Source: Sarcocystis neurona (taxonomy: Eukaryota > Apicomplexa > Conoidasida > Eucoccidiorida > Sarcocystidae). Taken from it: DNA of 64,000 bases. A program made the position numbers and the translations under genes. Where the stretch lies: contig KL647316.1 in the NCBI GenBank assembly GCA_000727475.1, forward strand, positions 745,623-809,622, written 5' to 3'. Shown piece by piece: positions 34,392 through 45,500 of this stretch; the stretch's first letter is position 1, and each line of letters opens with the position of its first letter. The notes below the pieces were generated by a model. It was not told where the DNA came from and made no database searches. It saw only the letters and a list, made by a program, of their open reading frames with translations.

Positions 34392-35649
34392 ATTTCTCAT
34401 TGATATCATACGCGAAACAACCGCAGCGTAGTTACGAAGTGGACGAGAAGTCCACATGGTCAAACTCTCATCGCCTGGAAACCTTTTGTCGCTGTGGAGC
34501 GCAGTAACCGGTGTGATCGGATGAAAAGCTGACTGATCGTGACAAGCCACAGATAAGCGACTAGGGAGGACCAGGAGAAAAAGTCGTCCGACAACACAAT
34601 TTTGGCTTTTCTTGAAACATACGCAGACGGGCGGTTACGCGGCCATAGCAGTCAATACAATTGTTCAAGTCTGTCTCCTCTGTCTCCTTTGTCCTGGAAT
34701 CTAGGTAATAGTGACGCGCGTGTGTTTCAGCTTCAACGCAATAAGAGCTACCACACTTTTTCATGTCTGTATCCCTTTGAATTTACGGGGTGATGCTGTG
34801 TTCGTCATAGTTGTCAGTGGGGCGGCAAGATAGAGAGTGTACGAGGAGAAGTGTGCAAGGAGAGCTAGAGGGTTTCTGTGCTGGTAGACGCGCAGAAGTC
34901 ATTCAACGAGGGTGTGCGCTTTCTCCATGAACTTGTACTTCCCTGCGTGGCGCCAGAACGAACCTGTGTTTCCAACGTGAACACGCGTATTCCTAGCAGA
35001 GTAGCAGACCGAAGAAGCTGTTTCACATGGGAAGAGCCACTGGTACCGCGAATGGTGAACGAAAGACAAGAAACTCGTGCCAACAGGGACGTGGTATAGA
35101 AAGAATAACTGGAGTTGGAACCAGAGTACTTTCCGTTGTACGTGGACTACAGCGGCCGTAGAATCCGTTGTAGTGCACACAAGGTACCAATGCAGAAGAA
35201 CACAACTGGTGTTGCTGCACGCGTTAGAGGGAATGTACTGGTAAGTAGCACAAAGTCTCTGCGGCCTGCAATCTGCTCTGCATGCGGCACTGAAGTGGAT
35301 GCACGGAGGCAAGTATCTTCTTCCACTGAGCGAAGCACCCTTAAAGCAGAGTACAGATGAGTAAGGGCTTGCCTACTGGATTTGCAGGAAACCTCGTGCT
35401 TTCCTTCGGGAGCTGCTAACGTCGGTGTTGCAGCAGCGGGAGAACATACGCAGAAGATGCAGTGCACTCACCGGCAGCACGAGCTGCAGGGCCTGCTGGC
35501 GCCGCTGCGCCTTCCCTTTTGCTGCTGCAGCGGCAGTCTCGTGCTTAAGGAAAGTCGAACTACAGCTGTGTTCCCGTTGGACTAGGAGCCGAACCGCAGC
35601 TGCTGACAACACAGAACCTCCACGCAAAGAGATACAAACCTCTACCCAA

Positions 35650-36770
35650 GTAGGGTCCCTCATCTTTTATGTGCCGTATAAGATTGAGGCCAAGGGAGAC
35701 TTCTTGGTGTTTTCTGTCCTCATCAACCCAAACTCAGGACGGTATGAACGACACCTTATAGTCGTAAGTGCAATTCTTGGCTAGCAATTAACTGTGCCGC
35801 GAGAGCGGCTGTATGATGTGTGTCTCTACCCAAAGACGTTGATAGAGAAACCAAAGTCGCCCTCAGCAGATATGACTCTGTTCCCTAGAAGAGAAACAAA
35901 AACGCCTCGAGCGTACAAATGAGGCTGTTTCGGGTACAAATCTGTAGTTTGAAGCCTGAAACAGCAAGAGCGTGTGCTACGTGAGTGTGCCTNNNNNNNN
36001 NNNNNNNNNNNNNNNNNNNNNNNNNNNNNNNNNNNNNNNNNNNNNNNNNNNNNNNNNNNNNNNNNNNNNNNNNNNNNNNNNNNNNNNNNNNNNNNNNNNN
36101 NNNNNNNNNNNNNNNNNNNNNNNNNNNNNNNNNNNNNNNNNNNNNNNNNNNNNNNNNNNNNNNNNNNNNNNNNNNNNNNNNNNNNNNNNNNNNNNNNNNN
36201 NNNNNNNNNNNNNNNNNNNNNNNNNNNNNNNNNNNNNNNNNNNNNNNNNNNNNNNNNNNNNNNNNNNNNNNNNNNNNNNNNNNNNNNNNNNNNNNNNNNN
36301 NNNNNNNNNNNNNNNNNNNNNNNNNNNNNNNNNNNNNNNNNNNNNNNNNNNNNNNNNNNNNNNNNNNNNNNNNNNNNNNNNNNNNNNNNNNNNNNNNNNN
36401 NNNNNNNNNNNNNNNNNNNNNNNNNNNNNNNNNNNNNNNNNNNNNNNNNNNNNNNNNNNNTGAGAATCAGGCTACCAGCCGCCAAACCAGTTTGATAATT
36501 CCATAGTTGCTTGATGCTGCAGTTGGTGTATGCCTCTGTACTTACGTCTGTGTACCGCTGCTTCTTAACGGTGGCTTAGGACGCATGCTTTTGCTACCGT
36601 TGTACGCACAGCTATTCGACAGAGAGGAAAAATTCTTTACAATAGGCACAACACCAGCTGAATGGCATCATTCCGCCCTTCATTCAGATGTTCACATCCT
36701 ATTGGACGGGATGGAAACCGGTAAATTCGCCCCTACACAGTTTCCTTGTGATTTCTACCCTACAAGATAA
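35650..36770 (+). other. Two protein-like plus-strand frames flanking the gap, unassigned
   Basis: 35664-35784 reads FYVPYKIEAKGDFLVF then SVLINPNSGRYERHL; 36561-36770 reads REEKFFTIGTTPAEWHH and LLDGMETGKFAPTQFP. Both are free of repeats and look coding, but they match no family I can name. They may be decayed retroelement coding sequence. Confidence 0.25.
35993..36460. other. Assembly gap (N run, 468 nt) in the repeat-poor island
   Basis: An unbroken N run within the region of retroelement remnants. Unlike the second gap its flanks are not TA-rich and not duplicated. Confidence 0.99.
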
Positions 36771-38183
36771 ACGTGTTCTTGCCTTGGTTAGAGGAAAGCG
36801 CCAAGCGTAGTACACTTTGCACTCACATTGTGAATTGATAATATTGTATCGTCAAGAAGTGTCATCCGGAGCCCACAAGAGTACCACGGACGGTGAGTGC
36901 AATGCCTACCGCCGTACGAGCGCGTAGCGTCCATTAAGGGCAGAAGTACCAGTCATCAAAAGAAGTGAGGAATGTACGTAGAACGTAAATGCATAGTGGT
37001 CGCACATGCAGATACGGGGGCGTCCTGTATGTTCAGCAGCTACTCCAACGCTGTTCTCTAGCAGGTTACATAATCCTAATGCGTAGAGGATACTGAAGTA
37101 TGTCTTTCATGCGTATGAGGTTGTATGTATTTTGAGCTGTGAAACATTTCCTGCAGTTTTCCTGCGGATGCATATGTATGTGTGTTTAAATTTTCCCTTT
37201 AAATAATAGACCTTTGTGGATACATATGCATAGTCAACATATAGCGACAACGTGGACTCGAATGGCAGTCGCGGAGATGCGTCGATACGTAAATGCAGAG
37301 TGTACTTTTATTTTCCACAAGCGCGAATGCGTGCGTGAAAACACGATCCGTGTGGGAGCAGTTGGGTAGGCACGTTCACCTAGAGTGAAGCTTGACACGC
37401 CCTAACATACGCTGTCGTGCAAGAACACTCACACAGGCGACCGCACGCGAGAGGCCGTCAAAATGTCTGCCTCCGGGAAATTTTGCACGCTGCCGCCGCG
37501 GAAAAGTACAAATTGAGGCAATCAAATACAGGTTTCTGCTGCGACGCTGCTTCGATGGCAGAATCTCCAGGTCAGCATAACTGTGCGCGCGCATACGCGC
37601 GTGCGGGTGTTGCACATTCGTCTCTTCACTATTGCTGTGTGTGTGTGTGTCGTTCTGGGTATCTCCCAAGGTGACGCATAGACACGCGTTCTTCTACAGA
37701 TCCTACCTTATTTTTTGGCCGTGAGAGATCAATGGGATGTCGGCTTACTCTGGAATATATTCGCTTGTGCCTGTGTACTGAACCAGCGTTTCTTCGAAAC
37801 GAACTCCTCCGCATGTGAGTAGTACGTATGCAAATTTTATGTCCTCTTGTAGCTTCATGTAAATATGCGTGCTGGTCTACCTAATTGTAGAGGGGAACCC
37901 TACTAGCGTGGACCTTGCCACCTATCTACTGTAACGAACAAAAGTTGCACACGCGGCCATTAACGCCCAATGTACTGGCGTGTGCGTGGTGATTGATATT
38001 AGCAGTCGTACGTAGCATACAGCCACCGGCGAGGCCGTGTGTGCGTCTTGTGTGTACATGCGATCCTCAGGCTGGACGAAGCGTGCACACTTTTTGCATG
38101 AGTGTTATGCCGTGAAGGACTTCGTTGATGACGAAGAAGAGGTGCTTTCTGACTCCCTGATGTTCTTCCAGATGCGAGAAAAA

Positions 38184-38500
38184 TCAAGTCCTTCTGGCTG
38201 TTAGCTGAGAGAACAACTGCGGGTTGTTGTCGCTGGAACCGCGTGCCGTCCACGAGAGCTCAGCCACTACCCCCGATGCCTGAACCGTGGCTCGTCGGAA
38301 GAAAGTTATTCTCTGTCTTTTGAGTGTCTGTCCTATACGTGGCAAAGTGAACCCGGTAGACGTTTTGTCTGACGGAGATCTTTGTTGTTCTTTCGTTTTC
38401 TTCCTTACGAAATCTCGACGGGATTTTATGAACTTGGCGATGGAATGTCTTATTCGGTCGTGCGGCGACTCTGCTACGGAACATAGGTGACGAAAAGACG
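38184..38500 (-). mobile_element. Decayed Ty3/gypsy RT connection / RNase H remnant
   Basis: On the minus strand, TFFRRATVQASGVVAELSW and NNPQLFSQLTARR resemble the RNase H start of gypsy polymerases ('f.l.tDASg.aiGavL', then 'rpiaffSrkLt..e'). The acidic Asp of the DAS motif is replaced. Upstream residues such as TLKRQ fit the 'F..LK..l' connection. No intact reverse transcriptase YxDD motif was found nearby. Confidence 0.38.
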
Positions 38501-41500
38501 GGAGAAAATACAAGGCGTTTGACACCGTGTGTTCTGTCCTTTTCCTTCCTGTCTTTCTCTCTTCTCCAGCGTTTCCGCCTCCTCCTCCGCTGCGTCCTGT
38601 TGCCACCTAATCAGTTTATCTGTTGTCATCGTGGTCTTCGTTCCCGTCTCATGGACTAACATCCTATCAATTCCATTCTCTTTCGTTTGTCAAACAACTT
38701 TTGGTCACACCTTGACTGTCCACTCTCGTCCAGTCCCTTATTTTACCCCCTCACGTCTTTCTTTCCCCGTCAGTGTCTCCCACTTCCTCATCCATCTTCC
38801 AAATTCTGACTACTCTTCCCTCGTCTCAAATTCCACTTTCGATTCCTGCTTCTTCCTCCCTCCTGTTTTATCCTTCTTTGTCACGTAGGCTATCCGCTCA
38901 CTTTCTCTTCCTCTGGACTTCTTACTTGTTCACTACGCTCCAGTGACGCATCCGCAATGCGGCGCCGATACGCGATTTGTGCACTCGGGCTCTCAGCTTC
39001 TCATTTTCCGTGTTGCTAAACCATCGCGTTCTGCTCGTGTGAGTGTGATTTAATGCTTTCGAACTCTTCTGAGGCACCACCTCACCGTGATTTCTCGGCG
39101 ACCGTAGACAACTGGAATCGAGTTCACTTTTCGACAAGCACGGTGCGCTACAAATGAGTGTCATGTGTTTGTCTCTTAAGTTTGGAAAAGAAGAAATTCC
39201 ACCTTTAGAGCAATGTGTTTCTTCCTCTTCCCCTCCTGCGACATTAGAGAGCTGCGTCATACCTCCCGGCGGTTGATTTGTTCCACTTGCGTTTGAGGAG
39301 TCGCAGCGACGGACGTGCTGCTCAGCTGGAGTTCTCAGCGGAGCCGAGCGAGCGACTCCTGCTTCCCCTTTCTTTGAAACTGAGCGCTGTTACTGTTGCA
39401 ACAGCGCCCACGTTTGAGCATACTCGCATACGCGCGTCGTCTTCTGCCCACACACGCATATGTGTATGTGTACAATACCGCTGTGGATTCCCTCTCGGTG
39501 TAGCAGCTTTGCGGATAACGGCAATTTCCTCTTTTTTCTTCAGCTTCGAGCTATCAATTTCGTGGGTGTGTGTGTGTGCGTTCGTTGTACTTGCTCGTCC
39601 GGATTCATTCTCGCCTGAGCTCATTTGTAAGAACTCCCTCTGCGGGTTTCTGCATGCGTGTGTGTCTGCGTAAGTAGGTGGCCGGCTCCACTTTTCTCTG
39701 GTTTGCAGGAAGGTGTCACACACGTACATATGTCCACGAATCCATGTGGACACGCGTGTATTATCCACGTGTGTGTCTTTTGTATTCTCTGCACATGTAT
39801 ACGCGTGTGTGTCTACTTTTTATTGCTCATATACATGGGACAGCGATCCTTTCGAAGCTCCGTCGGGACTGAGCGGCCCTGTCTGGTCACTGTCGCGTGA
39901 AGCACGTAGCCGCGTGTATTTCTTCCCTCGTGTACGAAAAAGAGACGGCGGTGTAAAGCGTGCGACCCTCCGTTATAGACAGACACGGACCTCTGGGCCG
40001 GGGAACGGGAAGGCTGCTATATGTGTCATGACGCTACTGCGAGAGATATTCCCTCCTGGACTGCAGCGGTGGGGTCTCGGTGAAGAAGAGTGTGGGAGGA
40101 AGAAAAAGAACTACTAACGCTGGTGGCAGAAGAAGCTCCTTTATGATGGGCAAAGGCAGTCAAGCGTAACCAGCCTTGTAAAGATAAGTAGACGTCCTCT
40201 TTTTCGCAGAGAAAAAGGCTGCTGCAGGTTTCAGACAGCGCGGCAGCTAGCGAAACAAAAAGTTCTACGTCACGTCTCAGCAAACGGCACACACTCGTTA
40301 GGAAGACGTATTTCTGCGTGTGCAGATATTCTGAAGGAGGCTCCTTTGCGAGCAGACGAGAAGAGTACTGCTGACAAAAACTTGAGCCGTGCGGAACGTG
40401 AAAGCGTCAGGAGGGGGGTCGTAGGAGAAGAGAGCGGCGACTAGCAGAGAAGAAGCCGTCAGCTACTTGAGAAACACTTTCCCGCCCGTCCACGGAGAGG
40501 ACCTGTTGCGCGCAGGGGGACAAAAAGGCGTTGCAACATCTCCGGCTGGGTCGTTAAAACGTGCGTAAACACAGAGAGGGCAACTTCGCCGCGCGTGAGC
40601 GCCACCGCCGGGGGTCTGCGCCAAAATGTTTGGCAGGAGGAGCAAGAGCTAGCGCATGCACGGGACAGAGACAGCGAGAGGAAAAGCCGGGCACTAGCGC
40701 GCGCGCACAAGAGTTTAAACAAACACAAGAAAAGGGCAGAAATGGCGTCAAAACTCCCGAGTGTCTGGTAAAAGTAATATTCACATCATATATATGCGTG
40801 TGTGTCCAGTTGCACGCCCACTTAGCGTCAACGGATCTCTGCGTGTAGACACACATATGTCTAGAATTCTTCGTGCACCTACACATATAAATCACAAATC
40901 TGCGCACACCGATGAAAATGAGAGGTACGCGGTGAGTAAAACGATATATATATTTATGTACATACACGCATGTATATAGCGTCTATGTACCTTCTGGCTT
41001 AGACGTCCGCAGTGCATCCTTAATGGCTGTTTTCATATGGTCCGTGTGGGCTGACGGCGGAAGCTTTCCCTCTTCCTTTCTCCCTCCAAATCAGCGTTTC
41101 ACCCCATCTGACTTCCTGTCTGTTGACGCAGTCGAACCTGCACAACACACAGATATACGTATGTGTGCAGGTCTTCAAAGTTTCGCGTATACGCGTATGT
41201 CTGACTCCCTTGTGTACAGACATGTATACATATATGTGTGTATGCATATATTTGTATTCTTTTGTATGTGCCAACGCAGGCAAAAGCGCGTGTGTAGTGT
41301 CACGCGTGGTCCTCTCACGTATGTATGAAGCGACCTGCTTTCTCTGCGTAGGAAGAACCCGTGTTGCGGGAGGCTCTCGTCAAAGTTTATGGCTGCCCAT
41401 CTCTTAGAACAGCTCCTCTGCCTGGGGAACAGGGGAGTTCTGTAGACTGCTGTGGACAACTCGCGCTTTTTTCTCCAAGGGTCATTTCTGTGGCTCTTCT

Positions 41501-41736
41501 TCTGCCTCCTTTCACCGTCCTCCTGTGCGGCGGCGTCTTCTTCTCTTGTGTGTTGACATTCTGTGGTAAGGCTCTCTCCTGCTTCTTCTCCTGCTTCTCC
41601 GTTCCTTCTCTTCCTCGTTATTTTCTTTTTCTCTTGGGTCTTCTCCGTCTTCGTCGTCTTGGGCAGTCTTTATCTGTCCCGCCTGTCTGTCTGCTTCCCC
41701 GTCACGTCTGCTGCGCCTGCTGCGCTCCCCTTGACG

Positions 41737-42563
41737 ATGGAGTCGAGCCGCCTCTCCCTGCGTCCAACGGCGTCGACAGCTGTCGCCACAGCAGCAGCAG
41801 CAGGAGGCGCAGGGTACTCAGCAGCAGTCATGGCGGTAACAGCGGCTTCGTGGTGGAGAGTGAACCGCAGCAGAGGCTTCGCTGCTATACACCGGCGCGG
41901 CAGCAGCTGCCTCTCTTTGCATGCCTGCGGGGCTGCAGCAGGGGGCAGCAGCGCCCGCCGCGCCTCTCTGCAGAAGCAGCCCTGGCCGGCTTCGTTTCAG
42001 CAGCGGCTGCAGCCGCGGCGACTGCTTTCCTCTGCGTCACCTTTGAGCGGTTGGTCCGCTGCTACATGCTGTTCCTCTACCACGTCGGCCGTCGCTTCTT
42101 TTTTTCCTGATGCTTCGCTGCGCTCCAGGGCACAGCCCCCACCCGCTGCTGGGTGCGGTGGTGCTGCAGCAGTTGCAGGGACTGCTGCTGGCGTTTCTGC
42201 TGGTGGCGCACGAGGAGGTGCAACTGCTGCAGCGGCCGCGCCGGGGAGTGGCGCGACTGCCGCCGCCGCTCCCGCTGGGGCTACAGAAGCCCTGCTGCAG
42301 CGCGTCCCGCCACATTGGCAGCGGCAGCAGCAGACCCGCAGCTGGGCAGCCCCACAGACAGAGCCGCAGCAGCAGGGTGCAGCAGCAGCAGCACTAGCAG
42401 GTACTGGTGCTTCTCTGCATCTCCCTTCCTGGGGCCTGTCGTGGTTGCTGCCTTCCCTCGGGCGCAGCGGACGGACTGCCGCTGCAGCCAAGCGGCAGCA
42501 CGTCGTTATCCTCGGCACCGGATGGGCGTCCGTCAACTTCTTCCGTTTTCTCGACCCCGCGCT
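41737..42563 (+). CDS. NDH2: NDH2 exon 1 (presequence, low complexity, first Rossmann)
   Basis: Starts MESSRLSLRPT and ends with KRQHVVILGTGWASVNF and RFLDPA, with donor CT|GTACGT (phase 2). The N-terminus is basic and Ser/Ala-rich without acidic residues until Glu2, as expected for mitochondrial import. Residues 150-250 are Ala/Gly/Gln repeats encoded by GCA/CAG runs. Confidence 0.8.
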
Positions 42564-45500
42564 GTACGTACACCTCGTTATGAGACTATCGTCTGTGCGA
42601 AACGACGTTCCCACTTTCCATCTATCTCATATATGCGAGGGCGCCCGCTTCACACACACGGAGGTCACTTGATTACCAAAAACCGTGCGTTTATTCATCA
42701 GTACGTACATATGTGTATATGCATATATATACATGTATATACAGTGCGAGGAGTCATCAGCACATACATATATGTATATATATATGTGTATATACACGTA
42801 TACATATACCCATATATGTATATGTACAACTGTAGTATTAGTGTGTGTGTACGTGTGTCTAAACGTAGACATGCAGTCCTATGGACAAGGGTAGTCAAGT
42901 AGAGAGTGAGTGACTCACGATGATCATATACACATACTTTGTATATCTGCTGTCGCCTGCATGCATGCATATACATCAAATCTAGAATATAGGGTTCACA
43001 TTTGTATATATATATATAGTGAAGAAGTTTCTCTTTGTATACGGAGTTTGTTGTTTGATTGCTGTTACAGGTACGACATAACGATTATCTCTCCGAGGAA
43101 TTACTTCACATTTACGCCGCTGCTGCCCTCCGTCTGCGCAGGCACCCTCTCGCCACTCGCTTGCATCGAGGTTGGTCCCCACGGCAGACACAGAGCAACA
43201 GCGACAGCAGCGAATGGAGGAGCAGAAGCGTGAGCAGCAGCAGGAGGCGTGGTGGAGCAACAACCGCAGCGGCAGCGGATCAGCTGCTCGAGACGGTCTC
43301 GGAACGAGTGCTGCGGCAGCACGAGTAGAAGGGACCAGACACGCGCAGCAGCATCATCGCGCGGCACACGAGTCTCTGCGTCAGCAGCAACAGCAGCAAC
43401 ACCGCGCGGCACAGGGACCTGCGGCAGCAGCAACAGCAGCGGCAGAGAACTTGAGAAGAAGAAAGGAACGGGGGGGCAGCAGCAGGCCAGTGGAGGCGTA
43501 CGCCGCGCCACTGCACCACCAGCAGCAGCACCACCAACAGCAGCACCACCAAATATAGTTAATAGCAGATGCCGACGACAGCAGATAAAAAGCACAGCAG
43601 CCGGACCAGCTACTGCGTACACGAGTGGCAGCAGCCGATGTGTATCAGCGGCACGTCCGTCACGTAGCGGACACTGCAGCGCCAGCAGGAGACGGCGTCA
43701 CCAGCGCACTGCAGCAGCAGAAGCGTTTATAATAGCCGCAGCTCAATTCCTCAGCAACACACACAGAGGACAGCAGCGCCACAGGAAACCGCAGCAGCAG
43801 AATACACGGCAACAGCAGAAGGCACCGCAGTAGCAGAAGGCACCGCAGCAGCAGAACAGCACAGCAGCCCACAGGGCAGCAGCAGCAGCAGCAGCTGCGT
43901 CGTTAGTAGGCTGCCGCAGCCGCGGGGAGTGTACCTCGACAGCAGCAGCTGCAGAGCAGCGGCCCGGGCAGCAATAACGAACGGCACGCCGTTCGTTAAA
44001 CAAGTTGGCGACGCTTGTCTTTCTCTCCTCGACATTTCCTCCTGCTGTCTATGTACCGCTGCTCCTGCTATCAAGATAAACCACCACCCCGCCCACCTCT
44101 GCAGATGTACACCTGTCTCCGAATATACTGCGACGGCGGTCCAAGCCTCTCCGCCCATTTCTCTGTCACACACACGATGCAGCACCACAGGAAACCGCGG
44201 GGGACGTGGGGCCTGCTGCTCTTCCTCTTCCACGCTGCTGTTGTTCCTGTCGCTCTCCTCTCTCTATATAGAGACAAATAGATCCAGTACCTGTGTATAA
44301 GTTCTTCACATGTACTTCTATATAAAAGTGTATACTGTGTATAGATCCAGTACCTGTATATTCCTTCCTCACCTGTGTCTCTGTACATGCGCTGTTCTTC
44401 ACATGTCTTTCTATATATTTTATAGATCCAGCGCGCATATAAATGTTCTTCACAGATGTATTTCTCTCTGTCACTCTGTCTCTCTTGTACACGTCCAGCA
44501 TAGATGTTCCTCACACGAGTATTTCTCTGTCTCTCTTTCTCTGTATCTGTCTATCTTCTGTAGGCCAAGCAGATGTATATAGAGTCTACGCATGCATTTC
44601 TGTGTGGCGGGACAAAACTTGCCGTTTGTGTCTCCCTGGCTCGGCATCTGTCGTTGTCTCTCCTGTGACCTGCGCATGCACTTTCTGTCTCTCCCTGTCT
44701 GTCTCTGCTCACGATCCAGCTGCTCTTTCGCGCACGCGTTTTGTCCCACTTTTGCCTGGCTGCTTGCCACCACCCGTCGAAGCGACCGCGCAGTCACACG
44801 TCGGTGTACAACGTTTCTTTTCCCTTCTCTGTGTTGCGCGCGTAAAGGTAACTGGCCCTTCTTCTACTTCTCGTGTTCCTTTTCCTCTTGCTGCTGCTGC
44901 TGCCGCGTTTCCTGCGTCTGCGCACCCTGGGGGGGCATCTCGTTGGCTGCCCCTGCTGCTGCGTTTCTCCGCCCCTTGCATCTGCTGCCGCCCTGCAGCA
45001 CCTGCTGCTGCTCTCTGCCTGCTGCATGTGTTGTGCCTCCTGCTGCTGTTGCTGGGCGTGCCCAGCACCACCACCACCTGCTGCTGCTGTCTATATCCGG
45101 GTGCGCTGCGGTTGCTGCGGGCGTGTGTGCTGCTGTCTCAGCCGGTGCGGGCGCTGATTCAAGAGGGCGGGAGACAAAGTTCGACGGAGTTCTACGAGGC
45201 GCACTGCACCGACGTAGATTTTGTCCATCGCTTTGTTTGTGAGAAATCGAAAGTCCCACTTCCCTCACCCTCATTTACCTGCTGAATCCTTCTATTTTTT
45301 GGTTTCGTTCGCCCTTTCTTGGTGAACAGACACATTGAGTCTCCCCGTCTCTTTTCTTCATTCAACCACATATTTTGATCAACCCGCATGACACCTTCTC
45401 AAATACGTAAAGCTCTCGCGGCCAAATATCCGCTCACGAGCGATCGCCGACGCGGTGGTGCTACGTCTCTGTGACGCAGCTTGAAACGGGGTGTATGTAC

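Larger units (their letters stand above)
29643..41736. other. Intergenic region between the divergent genes, with repeat-poor island
   Basis: 29.7-30.6 kb is still CTG-rich. From about 30.7 to 41 kb, CAG and TA repeats nearly vanish and base composition is balanced, apart from CA/GT-rich stretches at 39.4-39.8 kb and 40.9-41.3 kb. No frame exceeds about 150 codons outside the N gap. The recognisable content is decayed Ty3/gypsy sequence. No clear promoter element was identified for either gene. Confidence 0.6.

Noticed and set aside
30200..36000. SAC phosphatase domain that would make the gene a synaptojanin
   Set aside because: No CX5R(T/S) catalytic motif or other SAC motif was found upstream of exon 1 on the minus strand.
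41563..41736. Upstream in-frame ATG for NDH2 at 41563
   Set aside because: It would add 58 residues rich in Phe/Leu/Val that do not look like a mitochondrial presequence. The ATG at 41737 opens a basic Ser/Ala-rich leader, although 5' transcript data could reverse this choice.
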